Positions 36,629-46,500 of a stretch of 64,000 bases of DNA are shown here, in pieces. Made by a program: the position numbers and the translations under genes. Under the pieces are notes generated by a model. It was not told where the DNA came from, made no database searches, and worked only from the letters and a program-made list of their open reading frames with translations. The DNA is taken from NCBI GenBank assembly GCA_023375785.1, contig SZWC01000845.1, positions 216,703 through 280,702 of the forward strand. Reading direction: 5' to 3'. This DNA is from Penium margaritaceum (Eukaryota; Streptophyta; Zygnematophyceae; Desmidiales; Peniaceae). Position 1 is the first letter of the stretch, and every line of letters starts with the position of its first letter.

Positions 36629-37720
36629 TCAGTGTGTTAGACGCCTGAAATTCCTGCGCGGCCGGGGATGGTCTTGTTCCTGGCAGGGTTGGCAGTACCT
36701 CTCCACTCCTCCCACTTTCCGCTGGAACCTCGTTGCGCACTTGTTGTGGACGAAGAGTCTGCATCCGTCACACCGTGCCTCCCTAGTGGGCGCGGTCACC
36801 TGCTTTTTGCATGAGGAACAATGGGGTGCTTGTTCGTACTTCTTGCAGCCGGAACACCGGTAAATGTTTTTTCCTTCCTCACTCCGTCCCACTTCTTTGA
36901 CACACGAGCCATGAGCAAGCTTTCTACAATGTTTGCAGCAGTAGACCGTTTCACTCAGCGGCCCCATGCAGTTGTCTCCGCTGCAAAGACGCTGGTTGTC
37001 GGACTTCCACCTGGTCCTCCGATCCTGGTCCTTGCAGTTGCGGCAGGTCCAAATGCCCTCCTTACCCTGTCCTCCGCACCGCTGGTGACACATGACTCCG
37101 CACATTCCACACGCTTTGCCGAAGTCCACCATCCCCTTTTGGCAGCTTGCGCAGACTGGTTCCAGTGTCGCATTGTCGTATGCAAGCAAGGCCCCTTCCT
37201 CCTGGAGTACCTCACCCACACACTCATGGCATTGCCCCGTCCAGGATGAGTTGCCCGTAACCAGACATGCCGCGTGGGTCAATTTAGAGCACTTGGCACA
37301 ACGTCCGCCCTCGCCGACCGCTTCGCAACAAGTGGGACACTGCACAGCAGGCGTCTTCTCCGCAGATGGCACTTGCTCCTTATCCTCCGAGTCCACTTCC
37401 TCTCCTTCCTCTGTCATTCGGGGCGCCTTCTGGGTTCCGCGCTGTCTCTCCATTTCCCGGCAGCAACTCACACAAACCTTAGGGCCACTCCGTTCTCCTA
37501 GTTCATCCCTTGGCCGCTTCAAACATCTTTCGCACACTTTGCGGATGCAGCTTTTGCACTCCGCCACAGTGCGGCCCCAGCTGTACCCACAATGCGTGCA
37601 CGTCCTGCTCTCCCTCTCCTTCCTGGCCCACTCCACTTTCGCTGCCTGTCCTCCTTGCTGCCACTGTCTCATGGTGGCTCCTAAGACCACCCGGGGCCCC
37701 TGCCGTGCTTCAGCCTGCCC
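36629..37720 (-). pseudogene. Zinc-module region, modules 2-6 (PHD-like C4HC3 repeats)
   Basis: An open frame of 353 codons from a GTG at 37690; the frame is open back to a TAG at 37721-37723. Counting from 37690, five cysteine-rich modules follow each other: C31/C34-C45/C48-C53/C56-C73/C76; C118/C121-C131/C134-H139-C142-C154/C157; C180/C183-C194/C197-H202-C205-C216/C219; C236/C241-C252/C255-H260-C263-C279/C282; C291/C294-C307/C310-H315-C318-C333/C336. Four have the C4HC3 order of PHD fingers, which in general bind zinc and often histone tails; chromatin targeting is therefore a reasonable but unproven guess. An acidic stretch lies near residues 94-106 and a basic tail ends the frame. It occupies the place between integrase and polypurine tract where some elements carry an extra ORF. 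Upstream, the frame is joined to module 1 through a purine tract with a frameshift. RING-type or other zinc ribbons are alternatives. Confidence 0.7.
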
Positions 37721-38360
37721 CTATTCTTCTTCCTCTTCCTCCTCTTCCTCCTCCTCCGGATACTATCGTCCGCGCTGCTCCTCCTACCGAGCCCGGACCG
37801 ACTCCTTCATCCCCTCCCGTCTGCTTCTCCACTCCCTCTTCCCGGGCCTCGCTGATGCACTTCTGACAGGTACGGTTCAGCCCGATGCAGCTCTTCGCAA
37901 GCCCCTGGTGTGCCGGTTGGCCGCAGACGCGGCAGACGACCTTCATGAGGATGTCTTCGGGCAGGTTCTCTCCGCACCACACACAGGGCCCCGTATATGT
38001 GGCCAGTTCGCGGGGACTCATGGGTGCACCTTTTCGGGGACCTGCGGTGGGCGCCTTCGGGGTCGTCTCCCCACTGTCTGTCAGTTGTCCCAGCTGTACT
38101 GGCCGCTTCTGCTGGTCCTGCTGCTGAATCTTCCGCTCTCCCACCTGTCGCTGCTGTCCCGTGCGGATCTCCCCAGTGGAGACTTCTTGAACGTCAGAGC
38201 CCTCTGTTTCCTCTTCTTCCCGTGGTGCTTGACTCCATGCCTCTTCTTGCTCTGACACCTGGGCCTCACACTGGGACAGTACCTCCTCCGCTCGCCAACC
38301 TCTCGACCCCTTGCGCTCCTCGAGCAGCGGGAGCGCCCCGCCTGTGCCTCGGATGTGCGT
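37710..38360 (-). pseudogene. Zinc module 1 and acidic linker following integrase
   Basis: Open between a TAG at 38361-38363 and a TGA at 37710-37712; there is no convincing start, so it is best read as a continuation of the integrase tail. From 38258 the frame is Glu/Gln-rich for about 60 residues, then has one module C92/C95-C109/C112-H117-C124-C131/C134, the same C4HC3 spacing as the modules downstream. It then becomes Gly/Arg-rich where the true frame probably shifts: read in the next frame, the same GGA/GAG-type purine tract (about 37724-37760) encodes an acidic Glu run that leads into modules 2-6. Slippage in this tract is the likely cause of the break. Confidence 0.65.
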
Positions 38361-39472
38361 CTACCAGGCCGGAGGGAGGAGGAAAAACTCGGTGGCGGGG
38401 TAGCTGCGCTTACTGAACCCTTCTGGTCCTTCCAGCCAGACATGCCCCGCGTCCACGGTGGCCACTTGGTACACCTGCCGCGCCTCTTCTGCTTCACGCG
38501 CTGCTCCGGGAAACGGGCGGAGGTAAACTGGGGTCGATATCGCCCGGAGTGCACGTGCTGCACGCCCCATTCCGCAAGTTCAGCGCGGAACGCCCCCGCA
38601 AACTCGGTGCCGTTGTCGTTATGCACCACTCGGCACCCTCCAAACCGGTAGAAAATCTCTTCCCGGATGCAATGAGCTGCTTGGTCAGAGGACTTGTCAG
38701 GGATGGCGAGGACCCAGACGTACTTGGTGAAGTGGTCCACCGCCGCTATCCAATATCGCTGACCCTGGGCGCGGCGGGGGCGAGGCCTGTGGAAGTTGAT
38801 GATGATGCGGTCCAGGGGCTCCCCGATGGGAGAGGGCAAAGATAGTGGCATGTCTCGCGGCGTCACCTTTCGATTCCGTTCACAGGGGGCGCAATGTTGC
38901 ACTACCTCCCAGACCAACGCCGCGAGTTCTGGCACGTGCAATAGCTGGGACAGGCGGGCTTTGAGTGCTTGCACGCCGGTGTGGTGATGGCGATGGTACG
39001 CTTCAACCAACGCCTTCTGTAACGTGGGAAGAGGCACCCAAAGCACCTTCGGCGAGGTCCGCCATAGCCGTCCGCCCTCCCAGGCGTACTGCTCACAGAG
39101 GCGAGCGAGGTCGTCCTTCTTCCTTCGGTCAAATACCACCCCCAACTTGGTTCCCAGTGCCTCATACACCTTCCGCGCTTCCTCCTTCTGCTGTTGCTTG
39201 GTGGTGGCACGGAGTAGGATGTGTGCCGTCTGCCAAATGCGCCAATCCTGCGTCTCCATTGGTCCTTGTCGCCCCGGCTTTTCCCCCGACTTCTTTTTTG
39301 CCTCTTTCTCCTTTGCTATCAACCCTCGTGCCCGTCTGTCATCCTGTTCCGCCTTCATCACCTGAAACCGCCTGAGGTTCTCCTCATCGTAGACGGGAGG
39401 TTCCCGGTACCAGCTGTCAGGTGCAGGGAATAGGCGGAGGGCGCCCACTGCACGCAGCTCACCTTCGTCCCA
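38081..39472 (-). pseudogene. Integrase (Ty3/gypsy type), catalytic Glu region lost
   Basis: Integrase joins the cDNA copy to host DNA. From 39448 the frame has a charged N-terminal part, then an HHCC zinc-binding motif (H152/H156 area, then C186-P-C189, with about 29 residues between last His and first Cys). The catalytic core follows: D238 in AAVDHFTKYVW and D278 in VVHNDNGTEF, about 40 residues apart as in related elements. After YRPQ (about residue 306) the expected segment with the third acidic residue is missing and the frame shifts; the matching C-terminal part continues in another frame (38364-38570, VYQVATVDAGHVWLEGP). The last ~140 residues of the frame are thus out-of-frame translation. 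A TGA at 39473-39475 separates it from the upstream region in the same frame. Dead enzyme; family call confident. Confidence 0.88.
38364..38535 (-). pseudogene. Integrase C-terminal tail, out of frame
   Basis: About 55 codons in the second frame, including RQVYQVATVDAGHVWLEGPE, then KRSYPATEFFLLPPAW and a TAG. This looks like the small beta-rich C-terminal part of a Ty3/gypsy integrase, which binds DNA. It continues, across the TAG, in the same frame into zinc module 1, which suggests that integrase and zinc modules were one polypeptide. Confidence 0.6.
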
Positions 39473-40768
39473 TCAGTCCCACAGCCCTACCTCCGGGGGT
39501 CCTCCGTGCCAGCTGCTCCGCCCGTCGCGGACCTCGGTTATCTCCGCATCCGGTCGCCATGGTACAGCGGCCTCAGGTAGCCGCAGCAGGCCTGGTCCCT
39601 TTGCGATGGGCTGATCCTCATCATCTTCTTGTGGGGACTCGCTGAGCTCCGAAATCACCACTATCCCCGCCTCCTTCCTGGCTGCTGCAGCCACACCGCT
39701 GGTGCCGGGTCCCATTCCGCGGGTAGCCGCGGTGCCGGTGTCCCCAAGGATTGGCCGAAGTTGGACCGGGACCATGTCAACTGGGATAGGTACGCTGCGG
39801 AACACCGTCAAAAGCAGCTCCGTTGCTCGGGCGACGTCCTGCTGTGCTTGCGCCAATTGTGCAGGGTCGATGCTGGGAAGAGTGCCCTGCGGCTGTTGGC
39901 GCGGCTTACTGCGTTTAGTTGGAGGCTCGATGGCAGGGCTGTCTTCCATCACCCGCTTGCCAACCTCTTGCTGACGAGACGTCGGCGTGGTCGCGGTGGA
40001 GGGTGCTGGTCCTCTGGCGGTCTGCTTCTTGAGTGGAGTGGCCACGCGAGTGGCCCCCGTGACGTGGGATGGGACGGGCTGCTTGCCGGCGGCCGCCGAT
40101 GCTGCGACTCTTCCGGCTGCCTCCTGGAGCTTGGCTTGCTTCTTTCGCAAGGTTGCAGATAGAACCGGGCGCGGCTCATCCCTCTGCTCCCCCTTCCTGG
40201 CTGTTGCCACTCCTGTCTTGATGCTAGCGTGCCTCCGCATCTCTCCCGCTCCTACCCCTGCTACCGGCTCCGCTGTTACTTGCCCCGTTGTAGCTTGTTC
40301 AGTTGTTGCGGCCTCCGCTGCCATTTCCTCTGTTGCCCCCCCGGTTTCCCTTTCCGCTGCTGCTTGTTCCTCCGCTGTTGTCTCCGCCACTTCTGCTTCC
40401 GTGGTGGCAGTCACTCCCTCTGCTCCGGCGACTGCTGCCGCCTCCGCTTCCGTCCGTCTGGCAGCTTCCTCATGCTTTTCTGCCTCTTCCTGTTCCGTTG
40501 CCTTCCGTTTCGGAGACTCATGCATGGTCACTATCATTTGCGTTTCTGTCTCAAGTTCTTCCATTACACGCTCCACAATTGCTTCGGCCTCCTTCCGCCG
40601 TTCCTCCTCCGTCTGCTGCCATAGTGTTTGCAGCTTGCTCCGCATTCCAGAGAGTTTGGGAGACTCCAGCAGGTAATCCTGAGCCTCTTCCGTTTCTGTC
40701 AGTATGCGGTTCTTCTCCTCACGGCAGACGTCAACAGCCTCCCTGGCCCAATGCCGCAGGGCCTCCTC
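39473..40768 (-). pseudogene. Unknown region, second part: coiled-coil and Ala/Glu-rich
   Basis: Same reading frame as the preceding and following parts, bounded by a TAG (40769-40771) and a TGA (39473-39475). It starts with about 40 codons that continue the upstream helix-rich sequence (WAREAVDVCREEKNRIL). From the ATG at 40645 it has a strongly charged predicted coiled coil (about residues 1-75), then a low-complexity Ala/Glu/Thr stretch to about residue 160, a Lys/Arg-rich stretch with PTKRSKPRQQ that could be a nuclear localisation signal, and a Pro/acidic end. No zinc knuckle and no reverse-transcriptase motif is visible. It could be a scaffold or gag-like part, but I do not recognise it. 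Confidence 0.55.
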
Positions 40769-42268
40769 CTATAGTGGCTGGTTTGCCAATTGCAGGGCCT
40801 TGCCCAACTCCTCCGCAACCGCGGTCGCAATCCTCTGGCGGATCCCGCCCTCCCAGGTCAAGCGCCAACACTTTTCAATGGCCACATACCAGCCATCATT
40901 CCGTCTCTCCGCTTCCAAGAGGTGTACAAGATCTTGGGCCGCGTACCGCGTTCCCCATTTATTGCCGGCCGCCTGTAGCAGATAACCCCACCTCCATGCT
41001 TTTGCTTCAACCTTCCTACACGGTGCATCTGCAGTTCCTGCTGGCATCTGGTAGGCATGATAGATGGTGAGGGCCCGGGCTCGCTCCTGGAGTAGGTGCA
41101 CATAGCGTTGCGTAGGATCCTTGTGTTGGTCGCGGCGGACCTGGAGCCACCCTTCACGAGCGACATTTACCGCGTGATCTGGTTGCTCCGTGTCGCGAAA
41201 TTTTGTCACGCTTGCCATGTCATGGACTCGTTGCAAATTGAGGATGTCGTTGAGTGCCAAAATGAGGCGCTCTGTGCCCACCGTCTCCAGCAGTTTGTCC
41301 TGTCGTCCCTGTTGTCCAAGGAGTAGGGCAGCTTTTTCCGCGCCCATTAATGCCACTTGCCAGTTCTTCTCGAAGAGGGAGCGTACTACCTCCGCGCAGA
41401 TTGCCTCAAGGAGTTCTTCATGCAGGTGTGTGATGACGCTGCTGATTACATCCAGCAGTCGATTGGTTCTGGGTTGGTCACCACTGTCGCCCGAGCTTTC
41501 TTCCGCCAGGTTGGTACGTGCGCCCTCCATGATTGTTCCGGCGCTGATCATGGGTTGCAGTGTTCCACGCGCCGATTCGCCACGCGGGGTTTGTGGAGAA
41601 GAGGAGTGTGCAGTTGATGCGGAAGGACCAGGCGGTGGAGGTGATCCCAATGATGCAGCCGCTGCCGCTGGAGAGGCGGCAGGGCCGGATGCAGGGAGTG
41701 TGGCTGCCTCTGTTGCTGGTACAATTACCGCTACTGGGGATGCGGGAGAGCCGGATGGTTGGGGAACGCTAGGCGGGGCTGCCAATGATGGCGTGGGGTG
41801 TCTCGCAGTTGTAGCCTGTCCTGTGGTCGATCGCCGAAGGAGGCGTCTTGTGGGACCTCCACTTCCCCTAGTCGAGGGCGCGGACTCCGCGCTTGATGGA
41901 CGAGCCATTGCGGTTGTGGTATTGCGGAGTACTCCCGAGCTACGTGTGACACGGCGGGTAAACTGACTGCCGGCGCCGAGCGTGGCAGAAGCCAAAGTGG
42001 GTGAGATCGAGGGCGGACGAAGTGAAGTAAAAAGTGGAATGAACGAACGCATGGCGGAGGCCGAAGTGAGGCTGAGGATGCCAGTGCCGAGCAATACATC
42101 GGCCTGGCGCGGCGCAAGCCAGTCTGCTGCCAGGAGTATGTCATAGGTCCGGCGTTGCAAACATGAACCATGTGCGGTGCATGAACGTTGGCCACCTACA
42201 TGGGGAGGTCCGGAATTTGGCCGATGGGTGCATCGATAGCACCAGTGGAGATGGAGAAGCGGAGGCAA
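40769..42268 (-). pseudogene. Protease C-terminal half and unknown helical region
   Basis: 499 codons from 42268. Residues about 42-66 (YDILLAADWLAPRQADVLLG) match the C-terminal part of retroviral-type aspartic proteases, where the family usually reads I-L-G-x-D-W-L; Gly is Ala here. This half is out of frame with the half carrying the catalytic Asp. Residues 100-250 are low-complexity Ser/Pro/Ala. Residues about 268-497 are a compact, helix-rich domain with many Leu, Trp and charged residues (for example HLHEELLEAICAEVVRSLF and VEAKAWRWGYLLQAAGNKW). I do not recognise it; capsid-like is possible by composition only. The frame ends at TAG 40769-40771 but continues in phase beyond it. Confidence 0.6.
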
Positions 42269-42540
42269 GTGGGTTTAAGAAGATGATAGAGGTGCAGGAC
42301 GTCTACCATCCGCAGCGCGATGGTGGTGTGCGTGGCACCGGTGTCCACGATGGCCACGAACTTACGACCGCATACCCATACATGGCACCAGGCCACGTGG
42401 ACGGTAGTGGGCGGCGATGGTGCGGGAGTAAGCGGGACCGGGGTCCACGTGCATGCCGCGCGGGGGGAATCTTCTTGGATGCAGGAGTGTGTGGTGGTGA
42501 TGGCATGGGCCACCATGCGGGCGCCCGTGCAGGATAGATG
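42196..42540 (-). pseudogene. Retropepsin-like protease, N-terminal half
   Basis: The frame carries VAIVDTGATHTTI, with the catalytic Asp codon at 42343-42345, in the D-T-G-A form typical of LTR-element proteases, followed by about 45 residues of matching beta-rich sequence. The frame stops at 42196 and the C-terminal half continues in the frame of the downstream region, so a small indel has split the domain. Proteases of this class act as dimers to cleave the polyprotein. In Ty3/gypsy elements the protease normally precedes reverse transcriptase; here it follows RNase H. Confidence 0.75.
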
Positions 42541-42652
42541 AATAGATGCATTTATAGTGCAGGATAGATGAATACCACAGAAGAGAGGGAAGGATTGAGT
42601 GCGTTTAGAGTGCAGGATAGATGAATACCAACAGAAGAGAGGGAAGGATTGA
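42527..42652 (-). repeat. Short tandem duplication between RNase H and protease
   Basis: GTGCAGGATAGATGAAT occurs at 42527, 42558 and 42609 (plus strand). The last two copies are part of a 51-bp duplication that includes AGAAGAGAGGGAAGGATTGA and differ by one base in length. 51 bp keeps frame, but the one-base difference shifts it, so this is a likely place where the ancestral frame was lost. Confidence 0.85.
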
Positions 42653-43418
42653 AGGAGGAGAACAGGGTCTGGAGACGATCCGCAGCAGCGGGGGAGTGGA
42701 GGAGGAAATCCACCAATGACCAGGGGTGACGTGGCTCGAGGAGAGGAGAGGGAGAGGGAGAGGGAGTGGGAATGGCGGTGGAGGAAGCGGGTCGACCGGC
42801 ATAGTGGGAATGCGGCGGGTCTGTGGCAAAGAGGGGCGAGGGGGAAGATGGGCCGTGACTTCTTCCAGCGTCCATCCACGGATCGTTGGATTGAAGTGGC
42901 GGGCAAACTGAAGGCCAGATACAACGGCGGGGCAAGCTGGAAGGGTTTGCGCAGATCCCATGGACGCGTCGGGCTCTAGCTCTGAAAGGAGCTGGTGAAC
43001 GTCTGCAGACTCCTCATCTGTGAGTTCACAGGCGACGCCCTCCCACTGGGGCTCAGTGTCCGCCAGGAGAGGAACAGCTGCGGAAGGGGAGTCCGTGGGG
43101 CTGCTCCGCAATTCCGCTGGGTATGGCCAGTCCGTGTGGGGGAGGCGGCTGAGAGCATCGGCATTGCGATTGGCAAGCGCAGGCTGGTACTTGATTTTCA
43201 TATTGTAACCCTGTAGAAGGAGAGCCCATTTGGCCAAGATCCCCTCGTGATTTTGAGTCGTGAGGAGCCATTGCAGTGCTTGATGGTCAGTAAGGACGGT
43301 GAAGGGCTTGCCGTTCTTGATGTAATCGCGGAAGTGTTGGAGGGCCCACAGCACAGCCAAGCACTTGCCCTTCACTGGCGGGTAGTTCCGCTCACCGTTC
43401 GTGAGTGAGCGACTGGCA
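42605..43418 (-). pseudogene. RNase H C-terminal fragment of Ty3/gypsy reverse transcriptase
   Basis: RNase H removes the RNA strand during reverse transcription. The fragment starts at the satellite boundary with YASRSLTNGERNY, then has CLAVLWALQHFRDYI, FTVLTDHQALQWLL and ADALSRL, the standard order at the C-terminus of Ty3/gypsy RT-RH. The N-terminal half of RNase H (with its first catalytic Asp) and the whole reverse transcriptase are absent. The position that usually carries the catalytic Glu, just before CLAV, reads VKGKC, so Glu appears to be replaced by Lys. After ADALSRL the frame is acidic, then Pro-rich with low similarity to anything, and ends at 42605. The apparent start codon lies in satellite sequence and is not real. 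Confidence 0.88.
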
Positions 43419-43504
43419 TACGCATATGTCACTGACCATGACCAATGAGTTTATGTATGGGTGGTCAACGTTCACAACCCACAACACAAGTCAGAAATGG
43501 TCAT

Positions 43505-43517
43505 GGGGGGGGGGGGG
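43505..43517 (+). repeat. Poly-G run in first D monomer after the retroelement
   Basis: Thirteen G replace the usual short G run after GGTCAGA in this monomer. It may be slippage or a consensus error. Confidence 0.85.
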
Positions 43518-46500
43518 AGGGAAACAATGGTTTCGGAATATTAGTTTTCAACTAGCAAGTACAACGACCTTGAATAAGTAGTAGCACGTTGTCGCTACCA
43601 TGCACACTGACCGACCAAAGCAGGCATATGTACTGCATTTGACCAAAGAAATCCGCTGTGTGTGGTCAACGTTGACAACTCATAATACGAGTCACAAATG
43701 GTTAGAGGGGGAAACAATTGTTTGGGAACACCAGGTATCAACTAGCAAGCACAGGGACCTTCAATAAGTAGTGGCACAGTGTGGCTAGCGTGCACAGTGA
43801 CCAACCAAAGTAGGCATGTTTCAGTGACCATGATTAAAGAATGTCACTATGTGTGGTCACCTTTGACAACTCATAACACGAGTCAGAAGTGGTCAGAGGG
43901 GGAAACAATGGCTTGTGAATACTAGTTATCGATTAACAAGTACAAACACCTTCGATATGTAGTGGCATAGTGTGGCTACCATGCATAGTGACCAACCAAA
44001 GTATGCATATGTCACTGACCATGACCAAATAACTTCACTTCATGTAGTCAACTCTGACAACTCACAACAAGAGTCAAAAATAGTCAGAGGGGGTAGCAAT
44101 AGTTTGAAAACACTGGGTATCAACTAGAAAGCACAAAGACCGCCAGTACGTAGTGACACGGTATGGCAATCATGTACAGTGACAAAACAAAGTAGGAAAA
44201 GAAGGTACTAACAATGACCAAAAGAATTTCACAGTGTGTGGTCAACGTTGAAAACTCATAACACGAGTCACAAATGGTCACAGGGGAAAACAATGGGTTA
44301 GTAACACTAGTTTTCAACTAGCAAGTACAAAGACCTTCAACAAGTACAGGCACGGTGTGGCTAGTGTGCACAGTGACCAACCAAAGGATGCATACGTCAC
44401 TGACTGTGACCAAAGAAGCCCACTATGTGTGGTCAACATTGACAACTCATAACACGAGTCACAAATGGTGAGAGGAAGAGACAATGGTTTGGGAACCCTA
44501 CGTATTGACTAGAAAGGACAAATAACTTCAATACGTAGTGGCACAGTGTGGCTACTATGCACACCGAACAACCAAATTAGGCATATGTCACTGACCATGA
44601 CAAAAGATGTTCAGTACGGATGGTCAACGTTCACAACCTATAACACGAGTCATAAATGGTCAGAGGGGGAAGCAATGGTTTCGAAATATTAGCTTTCAAC
44701 TAGCAAGCACAACGACCTTGAATAAGTAGTAGCACGGTGTGGCTACCATGCACAATGACCGACCAACCTAGGCAGATGTGCTGCCTTTGACCAAAGAAAT
44801 CTGCTGCGTGTTGTCAACGTTGACAACTCATAATACGAGTCACAAATGATCACAGGGGGAAACAATGATTTGGGATCACCAGATATCAACCAGCAAGCAC
44901 AAGGACCTTCAATAAGTAGTGGCACGGCGTGGCTACCATGTACAATTACCAACCAAAGTAGGCATGTGTCACTGACCATGACCAAAGAATGTCACCATGT
45001 GTGGTCAGTGTTGACAACTCATAACACCAGTCACAAATGGTCAAAGGGGGAAAGAATGGTTTGTGAATACTACTTATCAATTAGCAAGTAAAAACACCTT
45101 CAATATGTAGCGGCACAGTGTGGCTACCATGCACAGTGACCAACCAAAGTATGCATATATCACTGACAATGACCAAAGAATTTCATTTCATGTGGTCAAC
45201 GTTGACAACTCACAACAAGAGTCAGAGATAGTCAGAGGGGGTAACAATGGCTTGGGAACACTGGCCATTAACTAGAAAGGACAAAGACCTTCAAGACGAA
45301 GTGACACGGTGTGGCAACCATGTACAATGACAAACCAAAGTAGTCATATGCCTCTAACCATGACCAAAATCATTTCAGAGTGTATGGTCAACGTTGGAAA
45401 CATATAACACGAGACAAAAATAGTTAGAGGGGGGCGATAATGGATTGGGAACACGATTTATCAGCTAGCAAGTATAAAGACGTTTAACAAGTAGTGGCAC
45501 GGTGTGACTAGCGTGCACACTGACCAACCAAAGGATGCACACGTCACTCACTGTGACCAAAGATGTCCACTATGTGTGGTCAATATTCACAACTCATAAC
45601 ACGAGTCACAAATGGTCAGAGGGAGAGACAATGGTTTGGGAACCCTACGTATTGACTAGAAAGGACAAAGAGCTTTAATACGTAGTGGCACGGTGTGGCT
45701 ACTATGCACACCGAACAACCAAACTAGGCATATGTCACTGACCATGACCAAAGAATTTCAGTATGGGTGGTCAACGTTCACAACCCATAACACGAGTCAC
45801 AAATGGTTAGAGGGAGAAACAATGGTTTCGGATAATTAGTTTTCAACTAGCAAGTACAACGACCTTGAATAGGTAGTAGCACGGTGTGGCTACCATGCAC
45901 AATGACAAACCAAGGTAGGCATATGAACTGCCTTTGACCAAAGAAGTCCGTTGTGTGTGGTCAACGTTGACAACTCAAAATACGAGTCACAAATGATCAG
46001 AGGGGGAAGCAATGGTTCGGGAACACCAGGTATCAACTAGCAAGCACAGGGACCTTCAATAAGTAGTGGCACGGTGTGGCGACCATGTACAATGACAAAC
46101 CAAAGTAAGCATGTGGCACTGACCATGACCAAAGAATGTCACTATGTGTGGTCAACTTTGACAACTCATAACACGAGTCACAAGTGGTCAGAGGGGGAGA
46201 CAATGGTTTGTGAATACTAGTTATTGATTAGCAAGTACATAGACCTTCAATATGTAGTGGCACAGTGTGGCTACCATGCACAGTGACGAACCAAATTGGC
46301 ATATGTCACTGACCATAACCAAATAATTCCACTTCATGTGGTCAACGTTGACAACTTACAGCATGAGTCACAGATAGTCAGAGGGGGTTCAAAATGGTTT
46401 GGGAATACTGACTATCAACTAGAAAGCACAAAGACCATTAGTACGTAGTGACACGGCATAACAACCATGTACAATGAAAAACCAAAGTCGTCATATGCCA

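Larger units (their letters stand above)
35532..43418 (-). mobile_element. 5'-truncated, decayed Ty3/gypsy-like LTR retroelement with unusual domain order
   Basis: About 7.9 kb of GC-rich sequence interrupts the satellite. On the minus strand, in order: RNase H fragment, aspartic protease, long region of unknown function, integrase, six PHD-like zinc modules, polypurine tract, LTR. There is no 5' LTR, gag or reverse transcriptase, because the sequence breaks off within RNase H at the satellite boundary. RNase H, the unknown region, the integrase core and the last five zinc modules all lie in one reading frame. That frame is interrupted by a TAG at 40769-40771 and a TGA at 39473-39475, by a shift within the protease and by a deletion within the integrase. 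Canonical Ty3/gypsy order is gag-PR-RT-RH-IN, so either the family has a rearranged polyprotein or two elements are joined. No clean target-site duplication is present. Confidence 0.85.

Noticed and set aside
37092-38255. 387-codon plus-strand frame
   Set aside because: Antisense of the zinc-module and integrase frames; Ser/Cys/Leu-rich as expected from reverse-strand reading.
39987-40676. 229-codon plus-strand frame and its 255-codon neighbour
   Set aside because: Antisense of the Ala/Glu-rich coding stretch, giving Ser/Val/Ala low complexity; not a gene.
43340-43432. A true start codon for the RNase H frame at 43432
   Set aside because: The codon lies in satellite DNA beyond the element boundary; the frame is a truncated internal fragment.
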